Assembly: GCA_024405115.1 (NCBI GenBank)
Contig: JAKSPD010000003.1
Coordinates: 62,001 to 126,000, forward strand
Direction of reading: 5' to 3'
From: Lachnospiraceae bacterium
Lineage (GTDB): Bacteria; Bacillota; Clostridia; Lachnospirales; Lachnospiraceae
DNA length: 64,000 bases
A program made the translations under genes and the position numbers. Under the pieces are notes generated by a model. The model searched no databases and was not told the DNA's origin. It saw only the letters and a list, made by a program, of their open reading frames with translations. Of the stretch, positions 41,076-50,236 are shown piece by piece. Numbering within the stretch: position 1 is the first letter of the stretch; the number at the start of each line of letters is the position of its first letter.

Positions 41076-43886
41076 ATGAACCCTTACCTGAAACTTTCGG
41101 TAGCCGTATTATTACCGGCGCTGAGTTCAGTCATACTTTATTATCTGGACAGGAAAACCATATTCGGAAGGATCAATGGTACGATAAAACAGCTGATTTA
41201 CGGTATTGTTTTTGGTGCTTTGGCCATTATAGGTACTGAGTGGGGCATTCCCATGAACGGTGCTCAGGTCAACTGCCGTGATGCGGCTGTATTGACAGCA
41301 GGCCTTCTATTTGGTGCTCCGGCAGGCATAATTGCAGGAATAATCGGTGGTGTCGAAAGATGGATTGCAGTCGCATGGGGTATTGGAACATATACACGTG
41401 TGGCCTGTTCTGTATCTACAGTCATAGCCGGCTTTTATGCTGCGGGTCTTCGGAAATTCATGTTTGAGGATAAAAAGCCCGGGATATGGATTTCGCTTGA
41501 GATAGGCATTGTCATGGAGGTCTTTCACCTGACAATGATTTTTGTCACGAACATGTCGACGGTAAATCAGGCCATTGAAGTGGTGAAAAGCTGCACTGCC
41601 CCGATGATCGTAGGTAACGGTCTTTCTGTGATGATATCTGTCATAGTGCTGACTTTAGCCTGCAGGGAAAGTTTAAAGATGCAGAAAAGAAACCAGGCAC
41701 GTATCACCCAGACCATACAGCGGTGGATGCTCTTGGCTGTAACTTTAGCATTTGTGCTGACGTCCGGTTTTGTTTACCGTTTGCAGACGAAGGCCTCTGT
41801 CACCCAGGCGGATAATCTTCTTGAACTGGCGCTTGAAGGAACGGCAGCGGACATAAATGCTTCTTCGGATACCAACCTGCTCCGTATCACTAACAGTATA
41901 GGCAGGGAACTGGATGACAACAATTACGGAGTTATTGCTGAAAAATACCAGGTGGCTGAAATTAGTCTTGTCGATGAGAACGGAATAATTATCAGGAGTT
42001 CTGTACCGGAGTATTTAGGCTTTGACATGCATCAGGGAGCACAGTCAGAAGAGTTTCTGTGTCTGCTTGATGACAAGACGGAATATGTCCAGAGGTACGG
42101 TCCGATTGCCAGGGATTCGAACATAAAAAGAAAGTATGCCGGAGTCAGATATGGTCAAGGTTTTCTCCAGGTGGGATATGATGCGGAGCAGTTTCAGAGG
42201 GATATTGACGATGAGGTAATAGGATTTACGAAATACAGCCATGTCGGCCAGAGCGGTTACACGATGATCGTTGACGCAAAACTGCAGCCTGTCAGCCTGC
42301 CGGAAGGACTTAACCTGGAGGATCTTAACGAGTTGGGGCCCGAAATAGAAAACGCCGGTCAGAATAATACGGTAGTCACAAAGATCAACGGGGAGAACGT
42401 GTACTGCCGTTACTGTACGGTTGAGGGTTACTACCTGATTTCAGTGTTACCAGAGGCAGAAGTCTGGAGAACACGTGACATTGCAATCTATATAAATGTC
42501 TTTATGGAAATATTGATCTTTGCAGTGCTTTTTGCAATGATCTACATGCTTATAAAGCGGGTTGTTGTCAATAAGATAGATCAGGTCAACAGTTCTCTTG
42601 ACAGGATAACAAACGGACATCTTGACGAGGTTGTAAATGTCAGGTCAAACAGGGAGTTCGCATCGCTTTCCGATGACATCAACCAGACTGTTGATACACT
42701 GAAACGTTATATAGATGAAGCATCCGCCAGAATCGATGCGGAGCTTGAACTTGCAAGAAACATCCAGCTTTCAGTTCTGCCTAATATTTTTCCTGCTTTT
42801 CCTAAAAGGAAGGATTTTGACATTTTTGGGTGCACGTATCCTGCAAAGGAAGTGGGAGGAGATTTCTTTGACCTTTACATGACAGGGGATGACACCCTGC
42901 ATTTTCTGATAGCCGACGTTTCGGGTAAAGGAATACCTGCTGCCATGTTCATGATGAGGGCCAAGACTGAGCTAAAGGGACTGACAGAGACCGGAATGAA
43001 CCTTGATGAGGTATTTACACAGGGAAACAGAAAATTCTGTGAAGGTAATGATGTGGAAATGTTCGTTACAGCCTGGCAGGGCAGTGTAAACCTTGAAAGC
43101 GGTTTGATGTACTATGTGAACGCCGGTCATAATCCGCCTTTGGTTTTCCGTGAAGGTCGTTTTGATTTTCTACGTTCAAAAAGAGGATTCATCCTGGCTG
43201 GAATGGACGGAATGACATATAAAGTCCAGGAAATGCAGCTGAAGCCCGGAGACATTGTTTTTCTTTATACGGACGGTATTCCCGAAGCAGCTGACGTGAA
43301 TGGCGGTTTTTACGGAAATGACCGACTGATCGAGGTCATTAATTCACGTGAATATGAAAGCATGGAGGAACTTTGCGGTTTCCTGAAGGCTGATGTTGAT
43401 TCCTTTGTGGGGGAGGCTCCACAGTTTGATGACATTACGATGCTGGCGTTCAGGTACCTGGGTTCATCGTCAGCCCCTTCAATGACAGTTAATGAAGCAA
43501 AGATCGAGGACATCGAGAATGTAACGGCTTTTGTTGAGGATGAACTTTCAAAAATCGGTTGCCCCATGAAGGCTGTTGTACAGATAAGTGTTGCAATTGA
43601 TGAGATATTTAGTAATATAGTAAAATATGGGTATCAGGGAAAGCCGGGGCCTGTGACGGTTTCGGTAGAGGCCATGGAAGATCCGAAGCGGGCGGTAGTA
43701 CGCTTTGTGGATGAGGGAATCCCGTACAATCCTCTGCTGAATGAGGATCCTGACATAAGCCTTAACGCCGAGGAGCGAACTATCGGAGGTCTGGGCATTT
43801 ACGTTGTGAAAAAGACAATGGATGATGTCAGATATATGTATGAAAATGATCATAACATACTGACGATTGAAAAGAAGTATAACTGA
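41076..43886 (+). CDS. LytS-5TM / sensor / HAMP / SpoIIE phosphatase / HATPase fusion
   Basis: A 936-residue membrane signalling protein. Domains in order: LytS-YhcK-type five-helix region (about 1-200, with GLLFGAPAGIIAGIIGG), a membrane segment (about 215-236), an extracellular Cache-like sensor (about 240-465), a second membrane segment (470-492), HAMP (to about 545), PP2C-type SpoIIE phosphatase (about 555-790; EVGGDFFD, ADVSGKGIPAA, YTDGIPEA) and a C-terminal RsbW-like kinase domain (about 805-936; VAIDEIFSNIVKYGY, GGLGIYVVKKTMD). Having both phosphatase and kinase domains in one chain is unusual. Ribosome site taaaggag. The STAS gene follows. Confidence 0.9.
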   Translation: MNPYLKLSVAVLLPALSSVILYYLDRKTIFGRINGTIKQLIYGIVFGALAIIGTEWGIPMNGAQVNCRDAAVLTAGLLFGAPAGIIAGIIGGVERWIAVAWGIGTYTRVACSVSTVIAGFYAAGLRKFMFEDKKPGIWISLEIGIVMEVFHLTMIFVTNMSTVNQAIEVVKSCTAPMIVGNGLSVMISVIVLTLACRESLKMQKRNQARITQTIQRWMLLAVTLAFVLTSGFVYRLQTKASVTQADNLLELALEGTAADINASSDTNLLRITNSIGRELDDNNYGVIAEKYQVAEISLVDENGIIIRSSVPEYLGFDMHQGAQSEEFLCLLDDKTEYVQRYGPIARDSNIKRKYAGVRYGQGFLQVGYDAEQFQRDIDDEVIGFTKYSHVGQSGYTMIVDAKLQPVSLPEGLNLEDLNELGPEIENAGQNNTVVTKINGENVYCRYCTVEGYYLISVLPEAEVWRTRDIAIYINVFMEILIFAVLFAMIYMLIKRVVVNKIDQVNSSLDRITNGHLDEVVNVRSNREFASLSDDINQTVDTLKRYIDEASARIDAELELARNIQLSVLPNIFPAFPKRKDFDIFGCTYPAKEVGGDFFDLYMTGDDTLHFLIADVSGKGIPAAMFMMRAKTELKGLTETGMNLDEVFTQGNRKFCEGNDVEMFVTAWQGSVNLESGLMYYVNAGHNPPLVFREGRFDFLRSKRGFILAGMDGMTYKVQEMQLKPGDIVFLYTDGIPEAADVNGGFYGNDRLIEVINSREYESMEELCGFLKADVDSFVGEAPQFDDITMLAFRYLGSSSAPSMTVNEAKIEDIENVTAFVEDELSKIGCPMKAVVQISVAIDEIFSNIVKYGYQGKPGPVTVSVEAMEDPKRAVVRFVDEGIPYNPLLNEDPDISLNAEERTIGGLGIYVVKKTMDDVRYMYENDHNILTIEKKYN

Positions 43887-43902
43887 ACTGAGGAACGTGA
43901 AA

Positions 43903-44199
43903 ATGGAGATAATAAAGACAAAGGAAGGCAGTAACCTGAAGGTGGCAGTTGAGGGTCGTCTGGACACGGTAACGGCACCACAGCTGGAAAAAGAACTGAG
44001 GGATAACCTTGACGGAATCAAAGAACTGGATTTTGATTTTGAAAAGCTTCAGTATATTTCCTCAGCCGGTCTGAGGGTGCTTCTTTCTGCGCAGAAGATA
44101 ATGAACAAACAGGGCGTCATGAAGGTATTCCATGTGAACAGCGATGTTCTGGAGGTATTTGATGTCACCGGCTTTGTGGACATCCTGACCATTGTGTGA
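43903..44199 (+). CDS. STAS-domain anti-sigma factor antagonist
   Basis: Partner-switching protein of the SpoIIAA/RsbV type, 98 residues, starting at ATG 43903 (MEIIKTKEGS); a longer reading from 43867 would overlap the previous gene. The conserved phosphorylation site region is YISSAGLRVLLSAQ, with the Ser after Ile. The adjacent protein carries a SpoIIE phosphatase and an RsbW-like kinase domain, so this is its natural substrate. No sigma factor is present nearby, so the output may be protein-protein or on an unlinked regulator. Confidence 0.9.
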   Translation: MEIIKTKEGSNLKVAVEGRLDTVTAPQLEKELRDNLDGIKELDFDFEKLQYISSAGLRVLLSAQKIMNKQGVMKVFHVNSDVLEVFDVTGFVDILTIV

Positions 44200-44280
44200 T
44201 TTTTCCGGGTCGCATGTAGGGAGAACAGTTATATTTCCAGACCTGAAAAAACATTATCTGGTTCTTTATGTTAACATGTA

Positions 44281-44309
44281 ATGAGGGCTGTCAATCTGAC
44301 AACCCTCAT
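44281..44309 (+). terminator. Terminator of the transport/switch operon
   Basis: Stem ATGAGGG-TGTCA/TGACA-CCCTCAT with one internal mismatch and a 3-base loop, followed by an A/T-rich tail. The region 44200-44388 holds nothing else recognisable. Confidence 0.75.
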
Positions 44310-44388
44310 ATATTTATTATTAATTACCAATCTTGCGGTCCATTGATAAAAACTCCAATAAACATCTTTGCGTTTTGTATAATAAGCA

Positions 44389-45081
44389 TTACTGAATACG
44401 TCTTACGATCTCTGTTATTGTAAGATTGATTCCAGTGACTGTAAAACGCACATCATAATCAGCGAAAAAGAAACCGTAACGGCGTGAGCCGTCTGATCTG
44501 CTGTCAAAGCGTGAACGTGGATCCTGTGAAAGAACCTTCATCAGTGCCTGTTTCTGAAGACAGGACAGACCTGTTTTCTCTATCAGATCTTCAGGATCAG
44601 AAACGTCGAGGGCCTCCCATGTGATCTCGTCCGTATATCCCCCTTTTGCTTCAGGGTGACAGTCATCGTACGGAATATATGGTTTTATGTCGTAAACCGG
44701 TGTGCCGTCGACCATGTCTACTCCCGAGACATGAAGAACAGGACCCTTTTCCGTATACTCAATATCTGTAAGACGTACACTTGAAAGCCCAATGCTGTTC
44801 GGGCGGAATGGTGAACGCGAGGCGAAGACACCTACGGACTCTTTTCCACCAAGGCGCGGTGGTCTCACGGTAAGATTGTAGTTTTCGTGGTGCTCAAGCG
44901 AGAAATCCCACAGTATCCATATGTGGCTGAAACCTGTGAGTCCCCTTACGGCCTCTGGCTGGGAATACTGCGGAAGGAAAGTTATGGTGCCTGTAAGCTC
45001 CGGCACGATGCCTGCCTGCCTCGGGATACCGAATTTGGCGGGGAAGTCTGTGTGTATGTATGCAATCGGATTAATTTCCAT
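44389..45081 (-). CDS. trmO: tRNA (t6A37) N6-methyltransferase TrmO (YaeB/TsaA)
   Basis: Methylates the N6 atom of t6A37 in tRNA-Thr. The 230-residue product, from ATG 45081 (MEINPIAYIHTDFPAKFGIPRQAG), has the family features TGFSHIWILWDF, RPPRLGGKESVGVFASRSPFRPNSIGLS and DMVDGTPVYDIKPYIPYDD. The longer start at 45099 lacks a ribosome site, whereas gaaagg lies 10 bases before 45081. It stands alone on the minus strand, diverging from rlmB. Confidence 0.92.
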   Translation of the reverse strand: MEINPIAYIHTDFPAKFGIPRQAGIVPELTGTITFLPQYSQPEAVRGLTGFSHIWILWDFSLEHHENYNLTVRPPRLGGKESVGVFASRSPFRPNSIGLSSVRLTDIEYTEKGPVLHVSGVDMVDGTPVYDIKPYIPYDDCHPEAKGGYTDEITWEALDVSDPEDLIEKTGLSCLQKQALMKVLSQDPRSRFDSRSDGSRRYGFFFADYDVRFTVTGINLTITEIVRRIQ

Positions 45082-45120
45082 TAACTGCCGGCCTTTCATG
45101 TTTAATTAATCATTAATTTA

Positions 45121-45129
45121 TGATACAAT
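45121..45129 (+). promoter_or_regulatory. Extended -10 promoter for rlmB
   Basis: TGaTACAAT (45121-45129), about 37 bases before the rlmB ATG; no convincing -35. Confidence 0.45.
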
Positions 45130-45165
45130 AAAATATTATTATGGTCAAAGAGAATTGGAGCAATC

Positions 45166-45909
45166 ATGGGATACAGTGAATTTATGATAGAGGGAAGAAA
45201 CGCGGTGCTTGAGGCATTAAGGAGCGGTAAGTCTATAGACAGGCTTTATGTGTTTGACGGTGCACACGATAACGCGCTTGGATCAATCCTCAAGGAGGTA
45301 AAGAAGCACCCGGAATGCAAGCTGACCTTTGTGAAGAAGGAGAAGCTTGACGAACTCTCCGAAACAGGAAAACATCAGGGTGTGGCAGCGGTCTGTGCCG
45401 CGTATGAGTACTGCGAGATTGAGGACATTTTAAGGAAGGCGGAGGAAAAGGGAGAACCTCCATTCGTCATAATTCTTGATGGCATAGAGGATCCCCACAA
45501 CCTTGGTGCCATAATAAGGACGGCCAATCTGGCAGGGGCGCATGGAGTGATAATCAGGTTTGACCGGGCGGTGGGGCTGACTGCCACCGTGGCAAAGGCA
45601 TCGGCGGGAGCCTTGAATTATACCCCGGTGGCCAAAGTCACGAACATTAATGACACCATAAAGAAATTAAAGGACAGGGGTCTCTGGTTCGTGTGTGCTG
45701 ACATGGACGGGGAGACTATGTATAAGCTTAATCTGAAAGGACCGATAGGCCTTGTAATTGGCAACGAGGGTAAAGGAGTGTCTCCGCTCGTGAAGAAGAA
45801 CTGCGATTTTGTGGCTTCCATTCCGATGAAGGGAGACATTGATTCACTGAATGCTTCAGTGGCCGCGGGTGTGATGGCATTTGAAATTGTGAGGCAGAGG
45901 CTTTCGTAA
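45166..45909 (+). CDS. rlmB: 23S rRNA (guanosine-2'-O-) methyltransferase RlmB
   Basis: TrmH/SpoU-family enzyme. The 247-residue product has an N-terminal substrate-binding domain (EGRNAVLEALRSGKSIDRLYV) and the SPOUT knot with DPHNLGAIIRTANLAGAHGV, IGNEGKGVSPLVKK and DSLNASVAAGVMAFE. Start ATG 45166 with ttggag upstream. It is separate from cysS-mrnC, with which it often forms an operon. Confidence 0.93.
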   Translation: MGYSEFMIEGRNAVLEALRSGKSIDRLYVFDGAHDNALGSILKEVKKHPECKLTFVKKEKLDELSETGKHQGVAAVCAAYEYCEIEDILRKAEEKGEPPFVIILDGIEDPHNLGAIIRTANLAGAHGVIIRFDRAVGLTATVAKASAGALNYTPVAKVTNINDTIKKLKDRGLWFVCADMDGETMYKLNLKGPIGLVIGNEGKGVSPLVKKNCDFVASIPMKGDIDSLNASVAAGVMAFEIVRQRLS

Positions 45910-45910
45910 A

Positions 45911-45939
45911 TTGACTGTTTTATTCATAAATGTTATAAT
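45911..45939 (+). promoter_or_regulatory. Sigma-A promoter for relA
   Basis: TTGACT (45911-45916), 17-base spacer, TATAAT (45934-45939), 69 bases before the start. It begins two bases after the rlmB stop. Confidence 0.7.
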
Positions 45940-46007
45940 ACCTCATTATTTTTAGAGATGCCTGAGTCATCTGACAGAAGGCAGATACGAGAAAAGAAGT
46001 CTTCAAA

Positions 46008-48383
46008 ATGGATGATAAACTGAAGATAAACAACATACAGGAAGAGCATGAAAAAGCCGGTATCGACACTGATATCGGTTCTTCTTCATCTGCAGATGAC
46101 AATGAGAGGACGGTCATGGAAATCCAGAATTCCCTTCGTCCCCTTATTGAGGCGAAGGCTGGTGCGACACCCGATGAGCTGTTTGAGCAGCTTAAGCAGG
46201 TCATGCTCTCAAATCATCCCGGAATGGATATCTCAGTCATTGAGAAGGCTTACAGTTTTGCTTCAGAATACCATAAGGAACAGAAACGTCATTCCGGTGA
46301 GCCATACATCATCCATCCTTTATGTGTTGCAATCATACTTGCAGGAATGGACATGGACCGCGCTACGATAGCGGCTTCACTTCTCCACGATGTGGTTGAG
46401 GACACGGGGGCGGAGCTTTCGGACGTAAAGGAACAGTTTGGTGAGGAGATAGCCTATCTTGTCGACGGAGTAACAAAACTTACCAATATCAACTACGATA
46501 AGTCGAAAATTGAACGTCAGGCTGAGAACCTCAGAAAAATGTTCGTGGCAATGGCCCAGGACATAAGGGTGGTCCTCATAAAACTTGCCGACCGCCTTCA
46601 TAACCTTAGGACCCTGCAGTACCAGTCAAGGGAAAAACAGATTGAGAAGGCGAAGGAGACCCTTGACATATATTCACCCATAGCTGACAGGCTTGGTATC
46701 AGTAAGATGAAGGTCGAGCTGGATGACCTTTCGCTAAAGTATCTTGAGCCTGAGGTGTATGAGGACCTTGTTGAGAAAATTTTATTAAAACGTGAGGAAC
46801 GTGATGCCCTGATTTCGGGAATCGTTCGTGAGGTCTCGAAACATCTGCGGGATGCGGGAATAAAGGCCACTGTTGTAGGAAGGGTAAAGCATTTCTTCTC
46901 CATATATAAGAAGATGATCAAGCAGGACAAGAATCTTGAACAGATCTATGACCTGTTTGCGGTACGCATACTTACTGACAGCCTCAAAGACTGTTACGCC
47001 GCGCTTGGAGTAATCCATGAGCTTTATAAGCCGATTCCAGGACGCTTCAAGGATTACATTGCGATGCCGAAGCCTAACATGTACCAGTCCCTGCATACGA
47101 CGCTCATCGGAAAGGACGGTGTGCCGTTTGAGGTTCAGATAAGGACCTTTGAAATGCACAGGACGGCTGAATTCGGTGTGGCGGCCCACTGGAGTTATAA
47201 GGAAAAAGGTTCGACCAAGGTGTCGGCAACTGATACTGACAGGATGAACTGGCTCAGGCAGGTTCTGGAATTTAACAAGGAAACTGAATCAGGCAAGGAA
47301 TTCCTTGACATGGTAAAGTCAGACCTCAACCTGATGACTGATGAGGTTTACTGTTTCACACCCACCGGTGACGTGAAGCAGCTTCCCATGGGTTCCACAC
47401 CCATAGATTTTGCTTACAGCATCCATACCGCGGTAGGAAACAAGATGGTGGGCGCAAAGGTGAACGGAAGGCTCGTTCCCATTGATTACACCATTCAGAA
47501 TGGCGACCAGATCGACATAGTCACTTCCCAGAACGCCAAGGGTCCTTCGATGGACTGGCTCAAGATAGTAAAGTCCACTCAGGCAAAGAACAAGATCAAT
47601 GCCTGGTTCAAGACTGAACGCCGTGAGGAAAACATTGTACGTGGAAGGGACGCACTCACAAACTATTGCAAGACGAAGGGGCTTCAGCTTTCAGAGCTTA
47701 CAAAGCCGGAATATATGGAAGGGGTCCTCAGGCGTTATGCCATTAAGGACTGGGATTCGGTACTTGCTGCCATAGGGCACGGGGCACTGAAGGAAAGCCA
47801 GGTAATTAATAAACTCCAGGAAACAAAACACAGCATCGAGATCAGAAATGTCACTGACGAGGATATTCTCAATGCACAGGGCGACAGGAACTATTACGAT
47901 GATAAACCCGGACGTACCACGAAGACCGGCGGCATACTTGTTCATGGACTCCATGATGTGGCTGTCCGTTATGCCCACTGCTGTAACCCTGTTCCCGGAG
48001 ATGAGATAGTAGGATTTGTTACCAGGGGCCGTGGAATTACCGTCCATCGTACCGACTGCATAAACATGATCAATCTTCCTTCTGATGAGAAAGGACGCCT
48101 GATAGAAGCTGAATGGCAGGATACCGGTGACAGCGGAAATGATACGTATTCAGCCGAAATCAAGATATACTGCACGAACCGTTTAGGAATGGTGGTTGAC
48201 ATATCCAGGGTATTTACCGAGGAAAAGATTGACATCACCAGCATAAACGTAAAGACCGCAAAGAACGGAACCGGTACGATGACCGCAACATTTGACATTC
48301 ACGGAAAGGAAGAACTCAACCGCCTGATTGAAAAGCTGCGTCAGATTAACGGAATTATAGATATAGAGCGTACAGCGGGATGA
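46008..48383 (+). CDS. relA: Bifunctional (p)ppGpp synthetase/hydrolase
   Basis: Stringent-response enzyme (Rel). The 791-residue product has an N-terminal HD hydrolase domain (AASLLHDVVEDTGAEL near 125; HRLHNLRTL near 195 with ADR before it), a synthetase domain (VGRVKHFFSIYKKM; YQSLHTTLIGKDG), then TGS (EVYCFTPTGDVKQLPMGSTPIDFAYSIHTAVG), and an ACT domain at the end. Having an intact HD motif means a bifunctional Rel. About 40 acidic residues precede the HD domain; a later start could be used. Confidence 0.96.
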   Translation: MDDKLKINNIQEEHEKAGIDTDIGSSSSADDNERTVMEIQNSLRPLIEAKAGATPDELFEQLKQVMLSNHPGMDISVIEKAYSFASEYHKEQKRHSGEPYIIHPLCVAIILAGMDMDRATIAASLLHDVVEDTGAELSDVKEQFGEEIAYLVDGVTKLTNINYDKSKIERQAENLRKMFVAMAQDIRVVLIKLADRLHNLRTLQYQSREKQIEKAKETLDIYSPIADRLGISKMKVELDDLSLKYLEPEVYEDLVEKILLKREERDALISGIVREVSKHLRDAGIKATVVGRVKHFFSIYKKMIKQDKNLEQIYDLFAVRILTDSLKDCYAALGVIHELYKPIPGRFKDYIAMPKPNMYQSLHTTLIGKDGVPFEVQIRTFEMHRTAEFGVAAHWSYKEKGSTKVSATDTDRMNWLRQVLEFNKETESGKEFLDMVKSDLNLMTDEVYCFTPTGDVKQLPMGSTPIDFAYSIHTAVGNKMVGAKVNGRLVPIDYTIQNGDQIDIVTSQNAKGPSMDWLKIVKSTQAKNKINAWFKTERREENIVRGRDALTNYCKTKGLQLSELTKPEYMEGVLRRYAIKDWDSVLAAIGHGALKESQVINKLQETKHSIEIRNVTDEDILNAQGDRNYYDDKPGRTTKTGGILVHGLHDVAVRYAHCCNPVPGDEIVGFVTRGRGITVHRTDCINMINLPSDEKGRLIEAEWQDTGDSGNDTYSAEIKIYCTNRLGMVVDISRVFTEEKIDITSINVKTAKNGTGTMTATFDIHGKEELNRLIEKLRQINGIIDIERTAG

Positions 48384-49792
48384 TAACAGTAAAAAATGAT
48401 ACATATACTGCTTATGAGCAGGACATAAGAGAGCTTCTCAATGCCTTTTTCCCGGGAGAGGAAATACTCCCGGAGGGGCCTTCGGAAGCTTTTTCTGTTG
48501 ATATTGACAGACTTATGGATGGAACCGTGCTTACAGGTATCCGTCACGAGGATAAGTCTGTCATAAAAAAGAACCTGTATATATATTTGAATGAAAAGAC
48601 AGGGAAAAAACTTCCCTGGGGAACACTTACGGGCATTAAACCGGTGAAGCTTGCTGACAAATATCTGTCCACGGGCATTCCTGAGCATGATGTTGAAAGG
48701 ATGCTCAAGGATAAATATCTGATATCTGACGAAAAATGCTCACTTATAATGGGGATTGCCTTAAAAGAAAACAGCCTCCTAAAAGGACTTCCGCTTGAGA
48801 ATGGTTTTTCTGTTTACACAGGAATTCCTTTCTGCCCGACAAGGTGCCTTTACTGCAGCTTCACTTCAAATCCGATAGGATTATGGAAGGGGAGGACAGG
48901 AGAATACCTTAACGCCCTGCGAAAGGAATATGAGTCACTTACAGGACTCTATCACAGGAAAACCGGAAAGAATAAACTTGATCCGTCTACACTTTATATT
49001 GGCGGAGGTACTCCGACGGCACTTTCGGCGGATGACCTTAAGGTGCTTATGGATATTATTTCAGAATATGTTGACATGGATTCACTTCATGAGTTTACAT
49101 GTGAGGCGGGAAGACCTGACAGCATAACCATGGAGAAACTTAACGTACTAAGGAATCATGGCGTAAACAGGATAAGTGTAAATCCGCAGACGATGAACCA
49201 GAAGACACTTGACCTGATCGGCAGGCGCCATACGGTTGAGGAGACAAGGGAAGCCTTCTCACTGGCAAGAAGTGCCGGATTCACCAACATAAACATGGAC
49301 CTTATAATGGGACTGCCGGGGGAAACGAAGGATGATGTGGCATATACATTATCCGAGATAGAAAAGCTACGGCCTGAAAGTCTTACCGTGCATGCTCTGG
49401 CTGTGAAGAGGGCGGCACGCCTTTCAACTGAACATGATCCATGGACGGATTATGAAAGGGCAGAGGGAGATGAGGCGGCTTTGATGACGGCAATGGGTGC
49501 GAAATGTGCTAAAAGGATGGGCATGGAACCCTATTATCTTTACAGGCAGAAAAACATAGCCGGAAACCAGGAAAATGTGGGTTACTGCGTTCCCGGAAAG
49601 GAAAGCCTCTATAACATCATAATGATGGAGGAAAAACAGGCCGTCATAGGAATGGGGGCCGGCTCAACGACAAAGCTCAGCAGTAAGGAACGTGTGGAAA
49701 ACATAAAGGACCTTACACAGTACCTTTTGAGGACAGACGAGGTGACGGACAGAAAGGAAAAGCTGTTAGCCGGCTTTTTTGGAAATGAGTGA
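48380..49792 (+). CDS. hemZ: Coproporphyrinogen III dehydrogenase-like radical SAM protein HemZ
   Basis: Oxygen-independent coproporphyrinogen oxidase family. The 470-residue product has an N-terminal HemZ-specific region (about 1-140) and the radical SAM domain with CPTRCLYCSF (CxxxCxxC), YIGGGTPTALSADDL, VNPQTMNQKTLDLIGRRHTVEE and NMDLIMGLPGET. HemZ is the clostridial/Bacillus paralogue with the extra N-terminus. Start overlaps relA stop by 4 bases, so translation is coupled to Rel. Confidence 0.92.
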   Translation: MITVKNDTYTAYEQDIRELLNAFFPGEEILPEGPSEAFSVDIDRLMDGTVLTGIRHEDKSVIKKNLYIYLNEKTGKKLPWGTLTGIKPVKLADKYLSTGIPEHDVERMLKDKYLISDEKCSLIMGIALKENSLLKGLPLENGFSVYTGIPFCPTRCLYCSFTSNPIGLWKGRTGEYLNALRKEYESLTGLYHRKTGKNKLDPSTLYIGGGTPTALSADDLKVLMDIISEYVDMDSLHEFTCEAGRPDSITMEKLNVLRNHGVNRISVNPQTMNQKTLDLIGRRHTVEETREAFSLARSAGFTNINMDLIMGLPGETKDDVAYTLSEIEKLRPESLTVHALAVKRAARLSTEHDPWTDYERAEGDEAALMTAMGAKCAKRMGMEPYYLYRQKNIAGNQENVGYCVPGKESLYNIIMMEEKQAVIGMGAGSTTKLSSKERVENIKDLTQYLLRTDEVTDRKEKLLAGFFGNE

Positions 49793-50130
49793 TGAGCGAA
49801 TTATATGAAAAAATATACGCAGAGGTGTGTAAAATCCCGGAGGGAAGTGTTGCAACATATGCACAGATTGCCGGACGGCTTGGGAACAGGGGACTGGCAA
49901 GGGTGGTTGGAAATGCGCTTCATGTAAATCCGTATCCGGGAATCGTGCCATGCCACAGGGTGGTCAATTCCAGGGGGGAACTGTCAGGTGCCTTTGCCTT
50001 CGGAAGTTATGATGAACAGAAACGGAGACTTGAAGAAGAGGGCGTTGAAGTAATTAATTTCAGGGTGGACCTGAATGAATTCGGCGTCACCAAATGGCTT
50101 GAAAATGGCTTGAAAATAGTACAAAACTAG
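49792..50130 (+). CDS. MGMT-family protein (single-domain alkyltransferase)
   Basis: A 112-residue C-terminal-domain-only member of the O6-methylguanine-DNA methyltransferase family. It has IPEGSVATYAQIAGRLGNRGLARVVGNAL and the active-site PCHRVV with a cysteine, so it could act as a suicide methyltransferase; ATL proteins replace that Cys. The usual N-terminal ribonuclease-like domain is missing. Start: ATG 49792 overlapping the hemZ stop; an upstream GTG at 49789 is in frame. Repair role is inferred. Confidence 0.87.
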   Translation: MSELYEKIYAEVCKIPEGSVATYAQIAGRLGNRGLARVVGNALHVNPYPGIVPCHRVVNSRGELSGAFAFGSYDEQKRRLEEEGVEVINFRVDLNEFGVTKWLENGLKIVQN

Positions 50131-50132
50131 TA

Positions 50133-50166
50133 TTGTTTTAATTTGCAATTGTTGCTATAATAGCAA
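50133..50166 (+). promoter_or_regulatory. nifJ promoter with a palindrome over the -10
   Basis: TTGTTT (50133-50138), 17-base spacer, TATAAT (50156-50161). The perfect 15-base inverted repeat TTGCTAT-A-ATAGCAA (50152-50166) is centred on the -10, an ideal operator position for a repressor. Confidence 0.65.
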
Positions 50167-50236
50167 ATTGGGTCTAAATGACACATTTTTTTGGTGCAAA
50201 CATTTATTTTTATATATCTTTTAGGAGGATTATCTG

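Noticed and set aside
49792..50130. Alkyltransferase-like (ATL) protein
   Set aside because: ATLs lack the active-site Cys; PCHRVV is intact here.
50152..50166. Rex operator upstream of nifJ
   Set aside because: The palindrome TTGCTATAATAGCAA does not fit TTGTGANNNNNNTCACAA.
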